Positions 53,952 to 63,655 of a stretch of 64,000 nt of DNA are shown here, piece after piece. Below the pieces are notes generated by a model that worked only from the letters and a program-made list of their open reading frames with translations, had not been told where the DNA came from and made no database searches. The translations under genes and the position numbers were made by a program. The number at the start of each line of letters is the position of its first letter. The stretch's first letter is position 1. This DNA is from RGIG7450 sp045633565. Lineage in GTDB: Bacteria > Bacillota > Clostridia > RUG12999. Where the stretch lies: NCBI GenBank assembly GCA_045633565.1, contig JAZQYO010000026.1:7008-71007 (forward strand), in the 5' to 3' direction.

Positions 53952-54869
53952 TTATCCTTCTTTTTTATAATTCAGCATTATTATACCGGTGGACACAAGA
54001 ACAAGTGTGATTATCAGATTAAGCGGAGCAACTGTGCTTTCTTCTGCAAGCATAAGGTTTGACAGAATTACACCGAACACGGGAGTCATAAAGGTATAGA
54101 TTGTAACTTTAGATACCGCATTGAATTTAAGGAGTACGCCCCAAAGCGAGTATGCAACCGCAGATAAAAAAGCAAGGTAAACAATCACGCCTACTGCAGC
54201 CATACTGTCGAATTTAACCATTCCGCCGGACAGTGCACCCACAAGAATCATTACAAGTCCGCCCATAAAGAACTGGTAGCCGCTTATGATAACCGGGTCC
54301 TCAAATTTTGAGTAGCGTTTTGACAAAACCGAGGATGTTGCCGATGCAATCGCAGAGAAGATTACAAATGCGTCACCGGTGAAATTCATATTAAAATCAA
54401 GACCATTTAAGTTAACAAGTACAATCCCCGCAAATCCGATTATGCAGGCGAAAATCTTTTTGAACGTAACCTTTTCAAGTCTGAATAAAAAACCTGCAAT
54501 TAAAACTGCAAAAAAAGCAGTCGACCCACTTGCAATTGTGCCTTTAACGCCCGTTGTGTTGGAAAGTCCTATATAGAAAAATATGTATTGGATAACCGTC
54601 TGAAAAGCAGCTACATTTGCCACTTTAAGAAGGTTTTCTTTTTTCGGCAGCAAAAATTCTCTTCTTGCTATGCTGTAGATTATAACCGTTAAAATGCCGG
54701 CAAGGGTAAATCTTATCCCCGCAAAAAGGATAGTGGACGAAACTGTCTTTTCAGGCAGTATAAGTTGGTAGCCTATCTTTATAAAAGGTGTTGCACTTCC
54801 CCACAGCGCACAGCACAAAAGTGCAATTATCGCAACAATTATCCGGTTTTTAAATATTTTGCTTTTCAT
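53952..54869 (-). CDS. EamA/DMT-family transporter
   Basis: Ten-helix drug/metabolite transporter (305 aa) with two EamA repeats: ALLCCALWGSATPFIKIGY in the first and SAIASATSSVLSKRYSKF in the second. The ATG at 54869 has GGAGAGG upstream and overlaps the lipid kinase by 20 nt. Typically exports small amino-acid-like or carbohydrate metabolites; substrate unknown. Confidence 0.88.
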   Translation of the reverse strand: MKSKIFKNRIIVAIIALLCCALWGSATPFIKIGYQLILPEKTVSSTILFAGIRFTLAGILTVIIYSIARREFLLPKKENLLKVANVAAFQTVIQYIFFYIGLSNTTGVKGTIASGSTAFFAVLIAGFLFRLEKVTFKKIFACIIGFAGIVLVNLNGLDFNMNFTGDAFVIFSAIASATSSVLSKRYSKFEDPVIISGYQFFMGGLVMILVGALSGGMVKFDSMAAVGVIVYLAFLSAVAYSLWGVLLKFNAVSKVTIYTFMTPVFGVILSNLMLAEESTVAPLNLIITLVLVSTGIIMLNYKKEG

Positions 54870-55809
54870 TTTTCCTCTCCGTAATTTTACTTTCTGTGTA
54901 TTTTTTCGGAACAACAAAGTTAACTGCCGACGGCACAATTTCAAACTCAGTTCTTCCGGCTGTTATAATCTCTCCGTCAATGCAGATTTTCATTTCACCG
55001 TCAAGCGGAGTTAAAACCACTTTTTTGCATTTGGTATTATGAATCACCTTTTCAATCCCCGCCAGATTTATATGCGTGCCTTTCATATAATGGGGCAAAA
55101 GTGATAAAAATTTCAGCCTTGAAACGTTATAAACAACATTTATATTAATCAGTCCGTCATATATTGAAGCAAGAGGATTGCTCAAAATCCCTCCACCGCA
55201 GTATGAGCCGTTAGCTATAGAGGCGAGCAGCAGTCTGCCACTATAGAACTCTTCATCGTCAATCTCAATTTTTAAATTTGCACCTTTTTTCTTTATAAGG
55301 TTTGCAAAAATAGAAAGAAGATATGCAAACGGGCCCGAAATAAACGGCTTTTTCTTCATATTTGCTGTAAGGTCAGCGACATTGCAGTCAAACCCGATGT
55401 TGAACATATTAATGCAGTATCCCGACACTTCTTTACCGCCCAAAACAGTTTTGTATTTTATTGCATCACATTTTATCGTGCCTCCGGAAAGCTGACTTTT
55501 TATGTCGGCAAAATCCCCCGCCATTTTAAAATTACGGCAAAAATCATTCCCTGTACCTTTTGGCAACACGCCAATTTGGGCTTCTGTGCAGTCTGCCAAA
55601 CCGTTTAACACTTCGCTCAGCGTACCGTCACCACCACAGGCAATAAACCTTGCCGGTCCGTTTTTTTGGCAGTATTCTTTCACAAACCATGTGGCGTCGC
55701 CTTCGCATTTTGTTATGTATATTTCCGCCGACTTTGCGGCATCAGAAATAAGTTTTTCCGTCTCTTTTCCTGTGCCCGCCCTGGGGTTTATAACAAAAAC
55801 TGTTTTCAT
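54850..55809 (-). CDS. Diacylglycerol-kinase-family lipid kinase
   Basis: YegS/DgkB-like kinase, 319 aa. N-terminal motif VFVINPRAGTGK, nucleotide loop ACGGDGTLSEVLNGL, and C-terminal DGEMKICIDGE. It phosphorylates diacylglycerol or related lipids at the membrane. GGAGG supports the ATG at 55809. Co-transcribed with the EamA transporter. Confidence 0.9.
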   Translation of the reverse strand: MKTVFVINPRAGTGKETEKLISDAAKSAEIYITKCEGDATWFVKEYCQKNGPARFIACGGDGTLSEVLNGLADCTEAQIGVLPKGTGNDFCRNFKMAGDFADIKSQLSGGTIKCDAIKYKTVLGGKEVSGYCINMFNIGFDCNVADLTANMKKKPFISGPFAYLLSIFANLIKKKGANLKIEIDDEEFYSGRLLLASIANGSYCGGGILSNPLASIYDGLININVVYNVSRLKFLSLLPHYMKGTHINLAGIEKVIHNTKCKKVVLTPLDGEMKICIDGEIITAGRTEFEIVPSAVNFVVPKKYTESKITERKNEKQNI

Positions 55810-55883
55810 GTGCGGCACCTCCAAAAAACAAATCCTTTTACATTTTATCACAAAATCCATCAGGTTTCAAGGGCATTAGCGGT

Positions 55884-56684
55884 TTACTGTTTCCTACAGA
55901 CCTCCGTCAGCATAAATGCATGATTCATCGGACCTGAACCCTTGCCTAAATTGAGCATTGCCGAAAGGGCGCCCGTAATATAATCCTTTGCTCTCTTTAC
56001 CGATTCTATAAGGTCAAATCCATTGGCAAGGTTTGATGCAATAGCACTCGAAAGGGTGCATCCTGTTCCGTGGGTGTTTGGATTATCTATTCGTTTGCTT
56101 TTAAACCAATAATAGTCTCCGTTTTCATATAATAGGTCATTGGCATCATTGATGTTGTGACCACCCTTTAACAGAACGACACATCCGTATGCATCGCTTA
56201 ATTTTTCTGCCACAGTCAACATATCATCTTTGCTTTTAATTGAAAGCCCTGATAAAACTTCTGCTTCAGGAATATTCGGCGTAACAATAGTTGATATGGG
56301 TAAAAGTTCATTTGTTAAAGCCTTTACTGCATCTGCTTTCATAAGCCTCGACCCGCTTGTAGCTACCATAACAGGGTCTACAACTATATTTTTCGCCTCA
56401 TAATGTTTTAGTCTGTCAGCTATTACACTTATCAGCTCACTTGAAGGTACCATTCCGATTTTCACCGCATCAGGAAAAATGTCCTCAAATACGGCGTCAA
56501 GCTGCTCGCCTAAAAATTCTGGTGTCACTTTGGAAATAGCTCTTACGCCGGTAGTGTTCTGTGCCGTAAGTGCGGTTATGGCACTCATAGCGTACACCCC
56601 ATTCATGGTCATTGTTTTAATATCTGCCTGAATACCTGCGCCGCCGGAGCAATCACTACCTGCGATTGTTAATGCTGTTTTCAT
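55884..56684 (-). CDS. thiD: Hydroxymethylpyrimidine (phosphate) kinase
   Basis: Phosphorylates HMP and HMP-phosphate for thiamine synthesis or salvage. 266 aa: N-terminal TIAGSDCSGGAGIQADIKTM, DPVMVATSG, TPNIPEAEVLSG and C-terminal anion hole NTHGTGCTLSSAIA. Last gene of the thi operon; overlaps thiE by 4 nt. Confidence 0.95.
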   Translation of the reverse strand: MKTALTIAGSDCSGGAGIQADIKTMTMNGVYAMSAITALTAQNTTGVRAISKVTPEFLGEQLDAVFEDIFPDAVKIGMVPSSELISVIADRLKHYEAKNIVVDPVMVATSGSRLMKADAVKALTNELLPISTIVTPNIPEAEVLSGLSIKSKDDMLTVAEKLSDAYGCVVLLKGGHNINDANDLLYENGDYYWFKSKRIDNPNTHGTGCTLSSAIASNLANGFDLIESVKRAKDYITGALSAMLNLGKGSGPMNHAFMLTEVCRKQ

Positions 56685-57310
56685 AATATTCCTTTCACCG
56701 CCTCTTTAATCTCCCGTGCCGCATTTTGGGGGCTATCCGCCTTCATTATGGCTGAAACCACACATATTCCAGCTGTACCAATGCCTTTTAACACATCTAT
56801 ATTATCCTTATTTAATCCACCGATAGCGTTGACCGGAATGGGTACGGCACGGCAGATTTTTTCAAGGGTTTGTGTTGAAGTAAGAACCGTTTTCACCTTT
56901 GTGGTGGTGGGGTAAATTGCCCCCACCCCCAGGTAATCTGCACCTTGACGGCAAGCACGGATTGCCTGCGGAACGGTTTTTGCGGTTGCTCCTATTATCA
57001 TATCTTTACCGCAGATTTTCCTTGCAATATCAATTGGCATATCACTTTGACCCAGATGAACTCCCTCAGCCCCGATTGCCATTGCAACGTCAATTCTGTC
57101 ATCAATAATCAGCGGAACATTATATTTCCTTGCCAATGTATGAACTTTTTCAGCCAGATCAATATATTCCCTTATGGTTTTATCCTTTTCACGAAGCTGC
57201 AAAAGGGTAACTCCGCCTTTCAGCGCCTCTTCAATTCTGCACAAAAACTCCTTTTCGTCAAAAACTGTGCTGTCGGTAATAAAATATAATTCCGGGTTAA
57301 ATTTCTTCAA
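56681..57310 (-). CDS. thiE: Thiamine-phosphate synthase
   Basis: Couples HMP-PP and thiazole phosphate to thiamine phosphate. TIM-barrel protein of 209 aa with the ThiE landmarks LLQLREKDK, PLIIDDRIDVAMAIGAEGVHLGQSDM, GVGAIYPTTTK and GGLNKDNI. Overlaps thiM by 14 nt and thiD by 4 nt. Confidence 0.95.
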   Translation of the reverse strand: MKKFNPELYFITDSTVFDEKEFLCRIEEALKGGVTLLQLREKDKTIREYIDLAEKVHTLARKYNVPLIIDDRIDVAMAIGAEGVHLGQSDMPIDIARKICGKDMIIGATAKTVPQAIRACRQGADYLGVGAIYPTTTKVKTVLTSTQTLEKICRAVPIPVNAIGGLNKDNIDVLKGIGTAGICVVSAIMKADSPQNAAREIKEAVKGIL

Positions 57311-58085
57311 GAATTTGTTCCTCCATTTTCAAATATTTTTCCACATTGGTCAGCGTGGACAGGTTATCCAGAAGGCTTATCATAAAACTTCCGTTTCCCT
57401 TTTCGGTTTCGGCAAGCTCACCACACACGCCCAAAACCGCACAAGCCGCAACTGCTGCTTCCGTACCAGCTGCAGCTGATAAATAGGTTGCACAAAGTGC
57501 TCCAAGCATACATCCCGTGCCGGTAACTTTTGAAAGCTTTTCACATCCGTTTTTTATCCGGGTTACTCTTTTGCCATTTGTAATAATATCAATTTTTCCG
57601 CTTGCAAGAACTACTGCTCCGTTTTTTTCTGCCAACTTTGCTCCAATGCCACTGATATCCCCCAACTTTTCAGCATCCACTCCCGCAGAATAATATTCCG
57701 GATTCTGCAAAGCGACAATTTCCGAATAATTTCCCTTTATTATAGCCGGACGATATTTCTCTATAAGCTTTAACGCCAGTCTTCTTCGCAATCCGGAGCA
57801 GGCAACTCCCACAACATCAATAACAATCGGGATACCTTTTTCTGCCGCTGTAGCTGCCGCTATCTGCATGGATTTTATCCTGACTTCGGTAATATTTCCA
57901 AAGTTTAACAAAAGCGAGTCTGCCGACAACGTTATTTCTGCCACTTCCGCCGGATGCTCTGCCATAATGGGACTTGCTCCCACACCAAGAATCAGATTTG
58001 CACACTGATTAATTGATATTGGATTGGTTATGCAGTGAACAAGCGGATTGTGCCTCTTTACTTTTTCTATTATCTGATTTATCAT
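57297..58085 (-). CDS. thiM: Hydroxyethylthiazole kinase
   Basis: Phosphorylates the thiazole alcohol for thiamine salvage. 262 aa, ribokinase-like: VHCITNPISINQCANLIL near the N-terminus, ASPIMAEHP, VIDVVGV and the C-terminal KLSKVTGTGCMLGAL. Overlaps thiW by 4 nt. Absence of thiC/thiG here means salvage of imported thiazole and HMP. Confidence 0.95.
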   Translation of the reverse strand: MINQIIEKVKRHNPLVHCITNPISINQCANLILGVGASPIMAEHPAEVAEITLSADSLLLNFGNITEVRIKSMQIAAATAAEKGIPIVIDVVGVACSGLRRRLALKLIEKYRPAIIKGNYSEIVALQNPEYYSAGVDAEKLGDISGIGAKLAEKNGAVVLASGKIDIITNGKRVTRIKNGCEKLSKVTGTGCMLGALCATYLSAAAGTEAAVAACAVLGVCGELAETEKGNGSFMISLLDNLSTLTNVEKYLKMEEQILEEI

Positions 58086-58801
58086 TCTTTCACCTTTTTC
58101 ACTTTTTTAACGGTATAATAAACGACTGCAATTATAATAAAAATTATTAAAGCTGACCAGGACAGGTATGACCATACAGGCGCTGTCATTTTGAAAATCC
58201 CAGTAAGTATTTTTATTACCATAAAAATGATTACCCCAAGCGCCGCAATGCTTATCGCATCGCTGAGAGTGTTGCTTTTGTCCATATAACTTTTAGAGGC
58301 AAGCATGCTTTGAAAATTTGTCAGCACCCCTGCATTTGAGAGTTTTCTTAAAAAAACAAATGCTATGCTGCCGCCGATAAGCGTTCCGCATATAAACGAC
58401 GGAACATAAAAGAGCCAGCTTAGCCCTTCTTTATTCCATAGAATTGTCATAACCGGATATGAAAGTATTGCACCGATTATACCTGTGCCGATAATTTCGC
58501 CAAGCACCGCAAAAAGAATTTTACCCTTTGATGCCCTGTAAAACACGCCCGATAAAAATGCACCGAATATGGCTCCTGTAAGTGCAATTGGTGGTATTCC
58601 CATTGTTGCCATGCGTATTATACCTATAAGAGTTGCACACAGCAGCGAATACCAGGGACCCATCAGCACCGAACACACAATGTTGATAAAATGTGCCATG
58701 GGACACATTCCCTCGAACCTCAGTATTGGTGAAATAACAACGCCCAGCGCTACCATCATGGCAAGTAATACCAGTTTTAAAACACTTTTTGAATTTTTCA
58801 T
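58082..58801 (-). CDS. thiW: ThiW-type ECF S component (thiazole uptake)
   Basis: Membrane protein of 239 aa. The first ~160 residues match ThiW, the predicted S component for hydroxyethylthiazole (ALGVVISPILRFEGMCPMAHFINIVCSVLMGPWYSL). The C-terminal ~75 residues add two further hydrophobic segments and a basic end. First gene of the thi operon behind a TPP riboswitch. Substrate specificity is inferred from the neighbours thiM and thiE. Confidence 0.88.
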   Translation of the reverse strand: MKNSKSVLKLVLLAMMVALGVVISPILRFEGMCPMAHFINIVCSVLMGPWYSLLCATLIGIIRMATMGIPPIALTGAIFGAFLSGVFYRASKGKILFAVLGEIIGTGIIGAILSYPVMTILWNKEGLSWLFYVPSFICGTLIGGSIAFVFLRKLSNAGVLTNFQSMLASKSYMDKSNTLSDAISIAALGVIIFMVIKILTGIFKMTAPVWSYLSWSALIIFIIIAVVYYTVKKVKKVKE

Positions 58802-58809
58802 TAATTTTT

Positions 58810-58950
58810 CCTCTTTTCGTAAAATAATTTACGAAAGCATAAGCTATCGCACGGTCGAATCTTAATGGATTCCTCTCACCCCGGAACACGGGTTCCCATC
58901 GCTTTATAATAAGACGTCAAGCGCTCCCTTGCCGTCTGCCCTACCTCCTT
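58810..58950 (-). other. Second structured leader between TPP terminator and thiW
   Basis: Minus-strand hairpins in succession: GACG/CGTC enclosing CAAG/CTTG, GGAAC/GTTCC, GAATC/GATTC, and TTTCGTAAA/TTTACGAAA just before the thiW ribosome site. A strong AAAGGAGG at the 5' end has no good gene behind it, only a TTG-led 14-codon frame. Not matched to a known riboswitch. Confidence 0.45.
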
Positions 58951-58954
58951 TCTG

Positions 58955-58994
58955 ATGAAAAAAATAACGGATAATCCTTGCGGATTATCCGTAT
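58955..58994 (-). terminator. TPP-riboswitch terminator
   Basis: Minus strand arms ACGGATAATCC and GGATTATCCGT with a GCAA loop, followed by TATTTTTTT. Lies directly downstream of the aptamer, so TPP binding should stop transcription here. Confidence 0.85.
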
Positions 58995-59002
58995 AAATCT
59001 AC

Positions 59003-59091
59003 TATGACTTCCTACGGCGGCATTATCCGCATCAGGTTAAAGGGTCGAAACTCTGTTGTTTCCTCTCAGCCGGTTATACCAGCTCCCCTAC
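59003..59091 (-). promoter_or_regulatory. TPP riboswitch (THI element)
   Basis: All conserved parts read on the minus strand: GTAGGGGAGC, GCTGAGAGG, the variable P3a hairpin, GACCCTTTAACCTGATG, CGGATAATGCCG and CGTAGGAAG. Controls thiW-thiM-thiE-thiD. Confidence 0.95.
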
Positions 59092-59128
59092 ATAATCTAA
59101 GTATTAAATTTTTCTGTCAACACTTGGT

Positions 59129-59157
59129 ATTATATACCAATTGGCTATTAAAATCAA
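59129..59157 (-). promoter_or_regulatory. Promoter of the thi operon
   Basis: TTGATT, 17-nt spacer, TATAAT on the minus strand, 38 nt before the aptamer. The -10 box sits in a palindrome (TTGGTAT/ATACCAA around TAT), which may bind a regulator or be fortuitous. Confidence 0.75.
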
Positions 59158-59232
59158 TATCTTTTAAAAAATTTTTGTCATCTTTTGCTGTAAAAGCACA
59201 GTCGTCACTTTGTATTTTATGGCCCGGTCATC

Positions 59233-59261
59233 TTGACTTTTACGGCTGTTTCGCATATAAT
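59233..59261 (+). promoter_or_regulatory. Promoter of the creatininase-family gene
   Basis: TTGACT, 17-nt spacer, TATAAT on the plus strand, 34 nt before the start codon. Confidence 0.8.
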
Positions 59262-59295
59262 TTATATCAAACAGAAGAAACAGGAGGAAAAAACA

Positions 59296-60033
59296 ATGCA
59301 AATGCTTGAAATGCTATATGATGAAATCCAGGATGCAGTGAATCGAAAAGTTCCCTTTATAATTCCAATCGGCACACTTGAATACCATGCCCGCCATGCT
59401 TCATGCGGAACAGATACGCTCGTTATTACCGGTTGTCTGAGAGAACTGGAAAAAGAAAAGGAGATTGTTGTTTGTCCACCTATCTGGTATGGTGTGGCGT
59501 CATACGCAGTGTGTGCTCCAAAGCCCAGCCACTTCCATGTAGATGAGGATGCTTACGCAAATTATCTGTACTATATACTGAAATCTATGATCAATGCAGG
59601 TCATAAGAATATATACCTTGTGGCTCATCATCAGACAGAAGGCGCAGGCCTTATGCCTATGACAATTGCCTGCCATAAAGCTGCGAAAAAAGTAACCATG
59701 GAATATATGGAAGAAAAGCTCGGAAAAGGCTGGTGGGGCAGTGATGACTATGCCTCCTATTACGAGGATATGGGTAGTGAAGATGATCCTTTTTCCTACA
59801 TCAAAGTTCTTCCCCTTATCGGTGCAGATGCACAGATTAAGTGCGGTGGCTTTGACCATGCAGGAAAATGGGAAACAAGCCTTATGATGGGAACATATCC
59901 CGAGCTGGTAGACTTAAGCCGTTGTGAGCGTAACACCGAATGGTTCGCCGAAAGTGCCAAGGAAGCGAGCGAGGAAACCGGCAAACACATGGTAAATTGC
60001 ACACTTGAATGGCTGAGAAAAGTTATTGTATAA
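59296..60033 (+). CDS. Creatininase-family amidohydrolase
   Basis: A 245-aa protein of the creatininase family (cyclic amide hydrolases including creatinine amidohydrolase and mycofactocin MftE). The metal-binding pattern is in GTLEYHARHASCGTD. The rest departs from the classical members (AHHQTEGAGLM rather than NGHGGN), so the substrate is unknown. AGGAGG precedes the ATG; the gene is monocistronic with its own promoter and terminator. Confidence 0.8.
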   Translation: MQMLEMLYDEIQDAVNRKVPFIIPIGTLEYHARHASCGTDTLVITGCLRELEKEKEIVVCPPIWYGVASYAVCAPKPSHFHVDEDAYANYLYYILKSMINAGHKNIYLVAHHQTEGAGLMPMTIACHKAAKKVTMEYMEEKLGKGWWGSDDYASYYEDMGSEDDPFSYIKVLPLIGADAQIKCGGFDHAGKWETSLMMGTYPELVDLSRCERNTEWFAESAKEASEETGKHMVNCTLEWLRKVIV

Positions 60034-60045
60034 ATAATAGAAAAG

Positions 60046-60079
60046 AAAAACGCCGTAGCACTTGCTTCGGCGTTTTTTT
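60046..60079. terminator. Bidirectional terminator
   Basis: Arms AAAAACGCCG and CGGCGTTTTT around a 12-nt loop, between the converging creatininase and ECF genes. Confidence 0.8.
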
Positions 60080-60094
60080 ATTATTATACCCGAT

Positions 60095-62770
60095 TTATCT
60101 TTCAACCAATCCGTATTTAACCTTAATTCTGTCAAGCTTGTCTATCATGGGCTCGGATATAAACCAAAGAAAAAATGCAGTTGAAAGTGCATGAATCAGG
60201 TCAAATGGTATTCCCATAATATATGCAGAGATTATCATCTCTTTTGTTGGGTTAGCCTGATACATAATTATGGATGCAGGGTTCATAATTCCTCCGTATA
60301 TCACAAGTGCCATAACAAATCCAAATATGCAAAGAGATGCTTTTGTCCTGCTAAGAAATCCCTTTTTGAAAAGTATTCCGGAGGCAAAACCTATAATGCC
60401 GAAGGCAAACATCTGCCACGGTGTCCAAGGTCCTTGTCCAAAGAAAAAGTTTGAAACAAATGCGGTTGTGCTACCAACCAAAAATCCCGTTTCGCCACCA
60501 AAGCAAACACCTGCAATAATAACAAGTGCCACAACGGGTTTGAATTGCGGCAGCATAAAGAATGCACTTCTTCCTGCAACTGCGATTGCACAAAGCACGC
60601 TTATTATAATCAGCTCTCTTGCTTTCGGTTTTCTCGATTCAAACACCATCAGAAAGGGAATCATTGTTTCAATTATGATGAGTAAGCTTGTAAAATAATA
60701 CTTTCTGTTACCCAAGAAAAACACGCCGACATAAATGGTAAGCGGTATCAAAAGCAGTATCAAAAATGTTGCAACAAGCGTTCTTTTTGTCAGTTTTCTG
60801 TCAGATTTAGGAATTTGTATTACTTCTATTCCAATATCCCTCCCGGGAAAGAAGCATAAACACGAAGCAAACAATACCAATATCATTACTATTTCATAAA
60901 CACCTAACCCCATAAAGTTTTTTACATCGATATTTAATATATTTATATCGGTTTTCAGCGGCAGGAACATCAATACAAAAAGCAAAGCAAATACTATGCC
61001 GCCTATAATTCTTGCAGGGGTAAGTTTCTGTACTTTTTCTTTTTGGGGTTTGTTTTCTCGCTGATGCTTATGTAATTCTATGTGCCGCAATGGTCTTTCT
61101 CTTTTTTCCACCTTACCGCCTAAGGCGATAATAATATCTTCTGCCAAAACTGCATCAGGTAACTTTGTTCGTGCCATACGATTTGCAGAGGTGGTATAGA
61201 AGTTCTTACCCTTGAAAAACTCTCTCGGTGTATCAACCGATGTTATACTTCCGTCAAACACAAGCGCACATCTGTCTGCGTATTCTGCCGCAAACTCTAT
61301 ATCGTGAGATACCATAAGAATTGTTACGCCGTTTGCTTTTAAATCCAAAAGAATATCTGCAAATTCTTCCTTAAAGTGTGCATCCATTCCTTTTGTCGGT
61401 TCATCAAGAAGAAGTATTTCAGGTTCCAAAAGAAGGATTTTGGCAAGTGCAGCTCTTTGTTGTTCACCGCCCGACAAATCGTATGGGTGACTGTCCAATA
61501 AATTCTCAATTCTGCAAAGAACAGATATGTTTTCTACCTTTTGTTCTTTTTCTTCTTTTGACAGTTTTATATCAGACAGTATTTCCATTAAATCAAGATA
61601 AACTGTTTTCTTAACAAACACACTCTGAGGATTTTGCGGAAGAACACCGAGTAGTCCGTCATACAAACTTTTGATTTTAGAAATACTCTGTCCTAATATC
61701 AGCACATCACCTCTGTATGGTGTGTTAAGGCCTGAAATCAAAGAAAGTGCAGTTGTCTTTCCGGTTCCGTTACCGCCCACAAGACAGACAAGCTCACCTT
61801 GACTTACAGACAGATTAAATCCCTTAACTACATCGGGCAACTCCTTTTCATATCTGAAATACGCATCTTTAATTTCAATTACTTTTTCTGTATCATCCTG
61901 CGCTTTATCCTTTGGAATTATATCAGCATTTAATGTATTCGTTTTTGAATATTCTTCAAGCCACGTTCTGCCTTCGCGAACTGTCAGCGGGCAAGGCAGA
62001 GTATTTACCACTTCGCCGTGAACTCTCATTGGAGTTGGAAGTGCTTTATACATATCGTGATTTTTCTCTTTGAGAATTTTCCCGACTTTTTCGGGCGTAC
62101 TATCTGCAATTATTTTCCCTTCATCCATTACGATAACTCTGTCCGCCAGTGGGAAAGCATCTTCCAAACGATGCTCGGTGAGAATAACAGTCACCCCAAG
62201 CTCACGGTTTATCTTTTCAAGTGTTTTCAAAAACTCGCCTGCAGCGATTGGATCAAGCTGACTTGTAGGCTCGTCAAGTATTAGAACCGACGGCTGCATT
62301 GCCATAACGGATGCAAGGTTAAGTAGTTGCTTCTGACCGCCCGAAAGTTCGCATACCTTCTTATAAAACCAAGTCTGTATGCCGAAGAAGGATGCCATTT
62401 CGGAAACTCTTGTTCTTATTTCAGTTTGCCTCATACCAAGACTTTCGAGCCCAAAGGCAAGCTCATGCCACACCTTGTCGGTTACAATCTGATTATCGCA
62501 CGTTTGCATCACAAAGCCGATATTTGACACTTGCTGTCTGGTATCGTACTGCGCAAGAGGTTTCCCGTTAAAATAAATACCTCCACTTATTTCGCCGTGC
62601 GGTGCAAGAAAGGATTTAAGTAATCTTAAAAGTGTAGTCTTGCCGCATCCCGATTTACCGCAAAGCAGAACAAACTCGCCTTGATTTACTGTAAGGTTTA
62701 TATCCTCAAGTGCTTTGGTATTTCTGTTCGGATAGGCAAAACTTAAATTTTCGACCTTAAAGCTTTCCAT
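60095..62770 (-). CDS. ECF transporter, fused ATPase-ATPase-S component (predicted cobalamin)
   Basis: An 891-aa fusion. Residues 1-240: first EcfA-type ATPase (GKSGCGKTT, LSGGQKQLLNLASVM, LDEPTSQLD); about 290-510: second ATPase (GGNGTGKTT, LSGGEQQRAALAKI, LDEPTKGMD); 570-891: about ten membrane segments ending in an S-component-like region (GVCFGGETGFLVGSTTAFVSNFFFGQGPWTPWQM). The start at 62770 has GGAGGTGA. Cotranscribed with EcfT behind a cobalamin riboswitch, so B12 or corrinoid import is the likely job. Confidence 0.85.
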   Translation of the reverse strand: MESFKVENLSFAYPNRNTKALEDINLTVNQGEFVLLCGKSGCGKTTLLRLLKSFLAPHGEISGGIYFNGKPLAQYDTRQQVSNIGFVMQTCDNQIVTDKVWHELAFGLESLGMRQTEIRTRVSEMASFFGIQTWFYKKVCELSGGQKQLLNLASVMAMQPSVLILDEPTSQLDPIAAGEFLKTLEKINRELGVTVILTEHRLEDAFPLADRVIVMDEGKIIADSTPEKVGKILKEKNHDMYKALPTPMRVHGEVVNTLPCPLTVREGRTWLEEYSKTNTLNADIIPKDKAQDDTEKVIEIKDAYFRYEKELPDVVKGFNLSVSQGELVCLVGGNGTGKTTALSLISGLNTPYRGDVLILGQSISKIKSLYDGLLGVLPQNPQSVFVKKTVYLDLMEILSDIKLSKEEKEQKVENISVLCRIENLLDSHPYDLSGGEQQRAALAKILLLEPEILLLDEPTKGMDAHFKEEFADILLDLKANGVTILMVSHDIEFAAEYADRCALVFDGSITSVDTPREFFKGKNFYTTSANRMARTKLPDAVLAEDIIIALGGKVEKRERPLRHIELHKHQRENKPQKEKVQKLTPARIIGGIVFALLFVLMFLPLKTDINILNIDVKNFMGLGVYEIVMILVLFASCLCFFPGRDIGIEVIQIPKSDRKLTKRTLVATFLILLLIPLTIYVGVFFLGNRKYYFTSLLIIIETMIPFLMVFESRKPKARELIIISVLCAIAVAGRSAFFMLPQFKPVVALVIIAGVCFGGETGFLVGSTTAFVSNFFFGQGPWTPWQMFAFGIIGFASGILFKKGFLSRTKASLCIFGFVMALVIYGGIMNPASIIMYQANPTKEMIISAYIMGIPFDLIHALSTAFFLWFISEPMIDKLDRIKVKYGLVER

Positions 62771-63645
62771 TTTCTCACCTCCCAAATTTCAATTATTATA
62801 GGGCAAATACAAAGAAGTAAATATGCCACAAATACGCTTATGCCAAAGAATGAAATTTCAGCCACTTTCATTGACGGGAAGAAATTAAAATACATTCCGC
62901 CCATTAAATTTCCCACAAATGTATATATACCTAAAAGCAAAATATAGATTAGTGCTTTCTTATCTCTCTTATCAAATGTGAATATGGAAAAAGCCGTTCT
63001 TCCTGGAATTCCATAGCCACGGGATTTCATACTGTCTGCGGTTTCAATGGCATTTTCGAGTGACCAAGTTGTCATAATGGAAAGAATATTTAGTCCACTT
63101 TTTGCACGCTTTATAATACTGCCATTTGACACATCACGCCCCATGCATCTTTGGGCATTGGTTACCACTTTAAGTTGCGTTGCAAACTTCGGAACAAAGC
63201 GAAGCGTCATAGAAATAATAAGCGACATTGCCGGAATGATTTTACCAAACAGATAGATAAACTTATCACTTGTCATAACCTGATTGTAGCAAGAAAAATG
63301 ACAGATAACACTTACAATCATAACAGCTGCAAAAATGCCATAAATAACAGATTCAAGCGTCAACGGATTACCCGTTGGCAAGTAAGTTACAATTGTCATT
63401 CCCTCATGATTAAATACAGGATTTATAAGAGCCATTGCAATAATCATCGGAAGCATATATATTAAATTGGTTTTGATTGCTTTTTTACCTTTTAGCATCA
63501 CGGAATATGCAAATCCGCTTACAAGGGAAATACATAAGCATATCGGATGCAAAATCAGGCAACTAAATCCGATTACAAATACAAAATATATGAAGTTCAC
63601 AATCGGATGATAGCTTTTAAATTCGTTCATTTTATTTTTCCTCAT
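62743..63645 (-). CDS. ECF transporter T component
   Basis: EcfT/CbiQ-like membrane scaffold (300 aa) coupling the ATPases to the S component. The coupling helices carry the Ala-Arg-Gly-type signatures MKSRGYGIPGRTAFSIF and DVSNGSIIKRAKSG. First gene after the cobalamin riboswitch; overlaps the fused ATPase start by 28 nt, so the operon provides a complete dedicated transporter. Confidence 0.88.
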   Translation of the reverse strand: MRKNKMNEFKSYHPIVNFIYFVFVIGFSCLILHPICLCISLVSGFAYSVMLKGKKAIKTNLIYMLPMIIAMALINPVFNHEGMTIVTYLPTGNPLTLESVIYGIFAAVMIVSVICHFSCYNQVMTSDKFIYLFGKIIPAMSLIISMTLRFVPKFATQLKVVTNAQRCMGRDVSNGSIIKRAKSGLNILSIMTTWSLENAIETADSMKSRGYGIPGRTAFSIFTFDKRDKKALIYILLLGIYTFVGNLMGGMYFNFFPSMKVAEISFFGISVFVAYLLLCICPIIIEIWEVRKWKALRSKI

Positions 63646-63655
63646 AACCTTTAAG

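Noticed and set aside
58521..58889. 122-codon frame beginning in the thiW leader
   Set aside because: It overlaps thiW in another frame, has no family features and runs through the structured leader.
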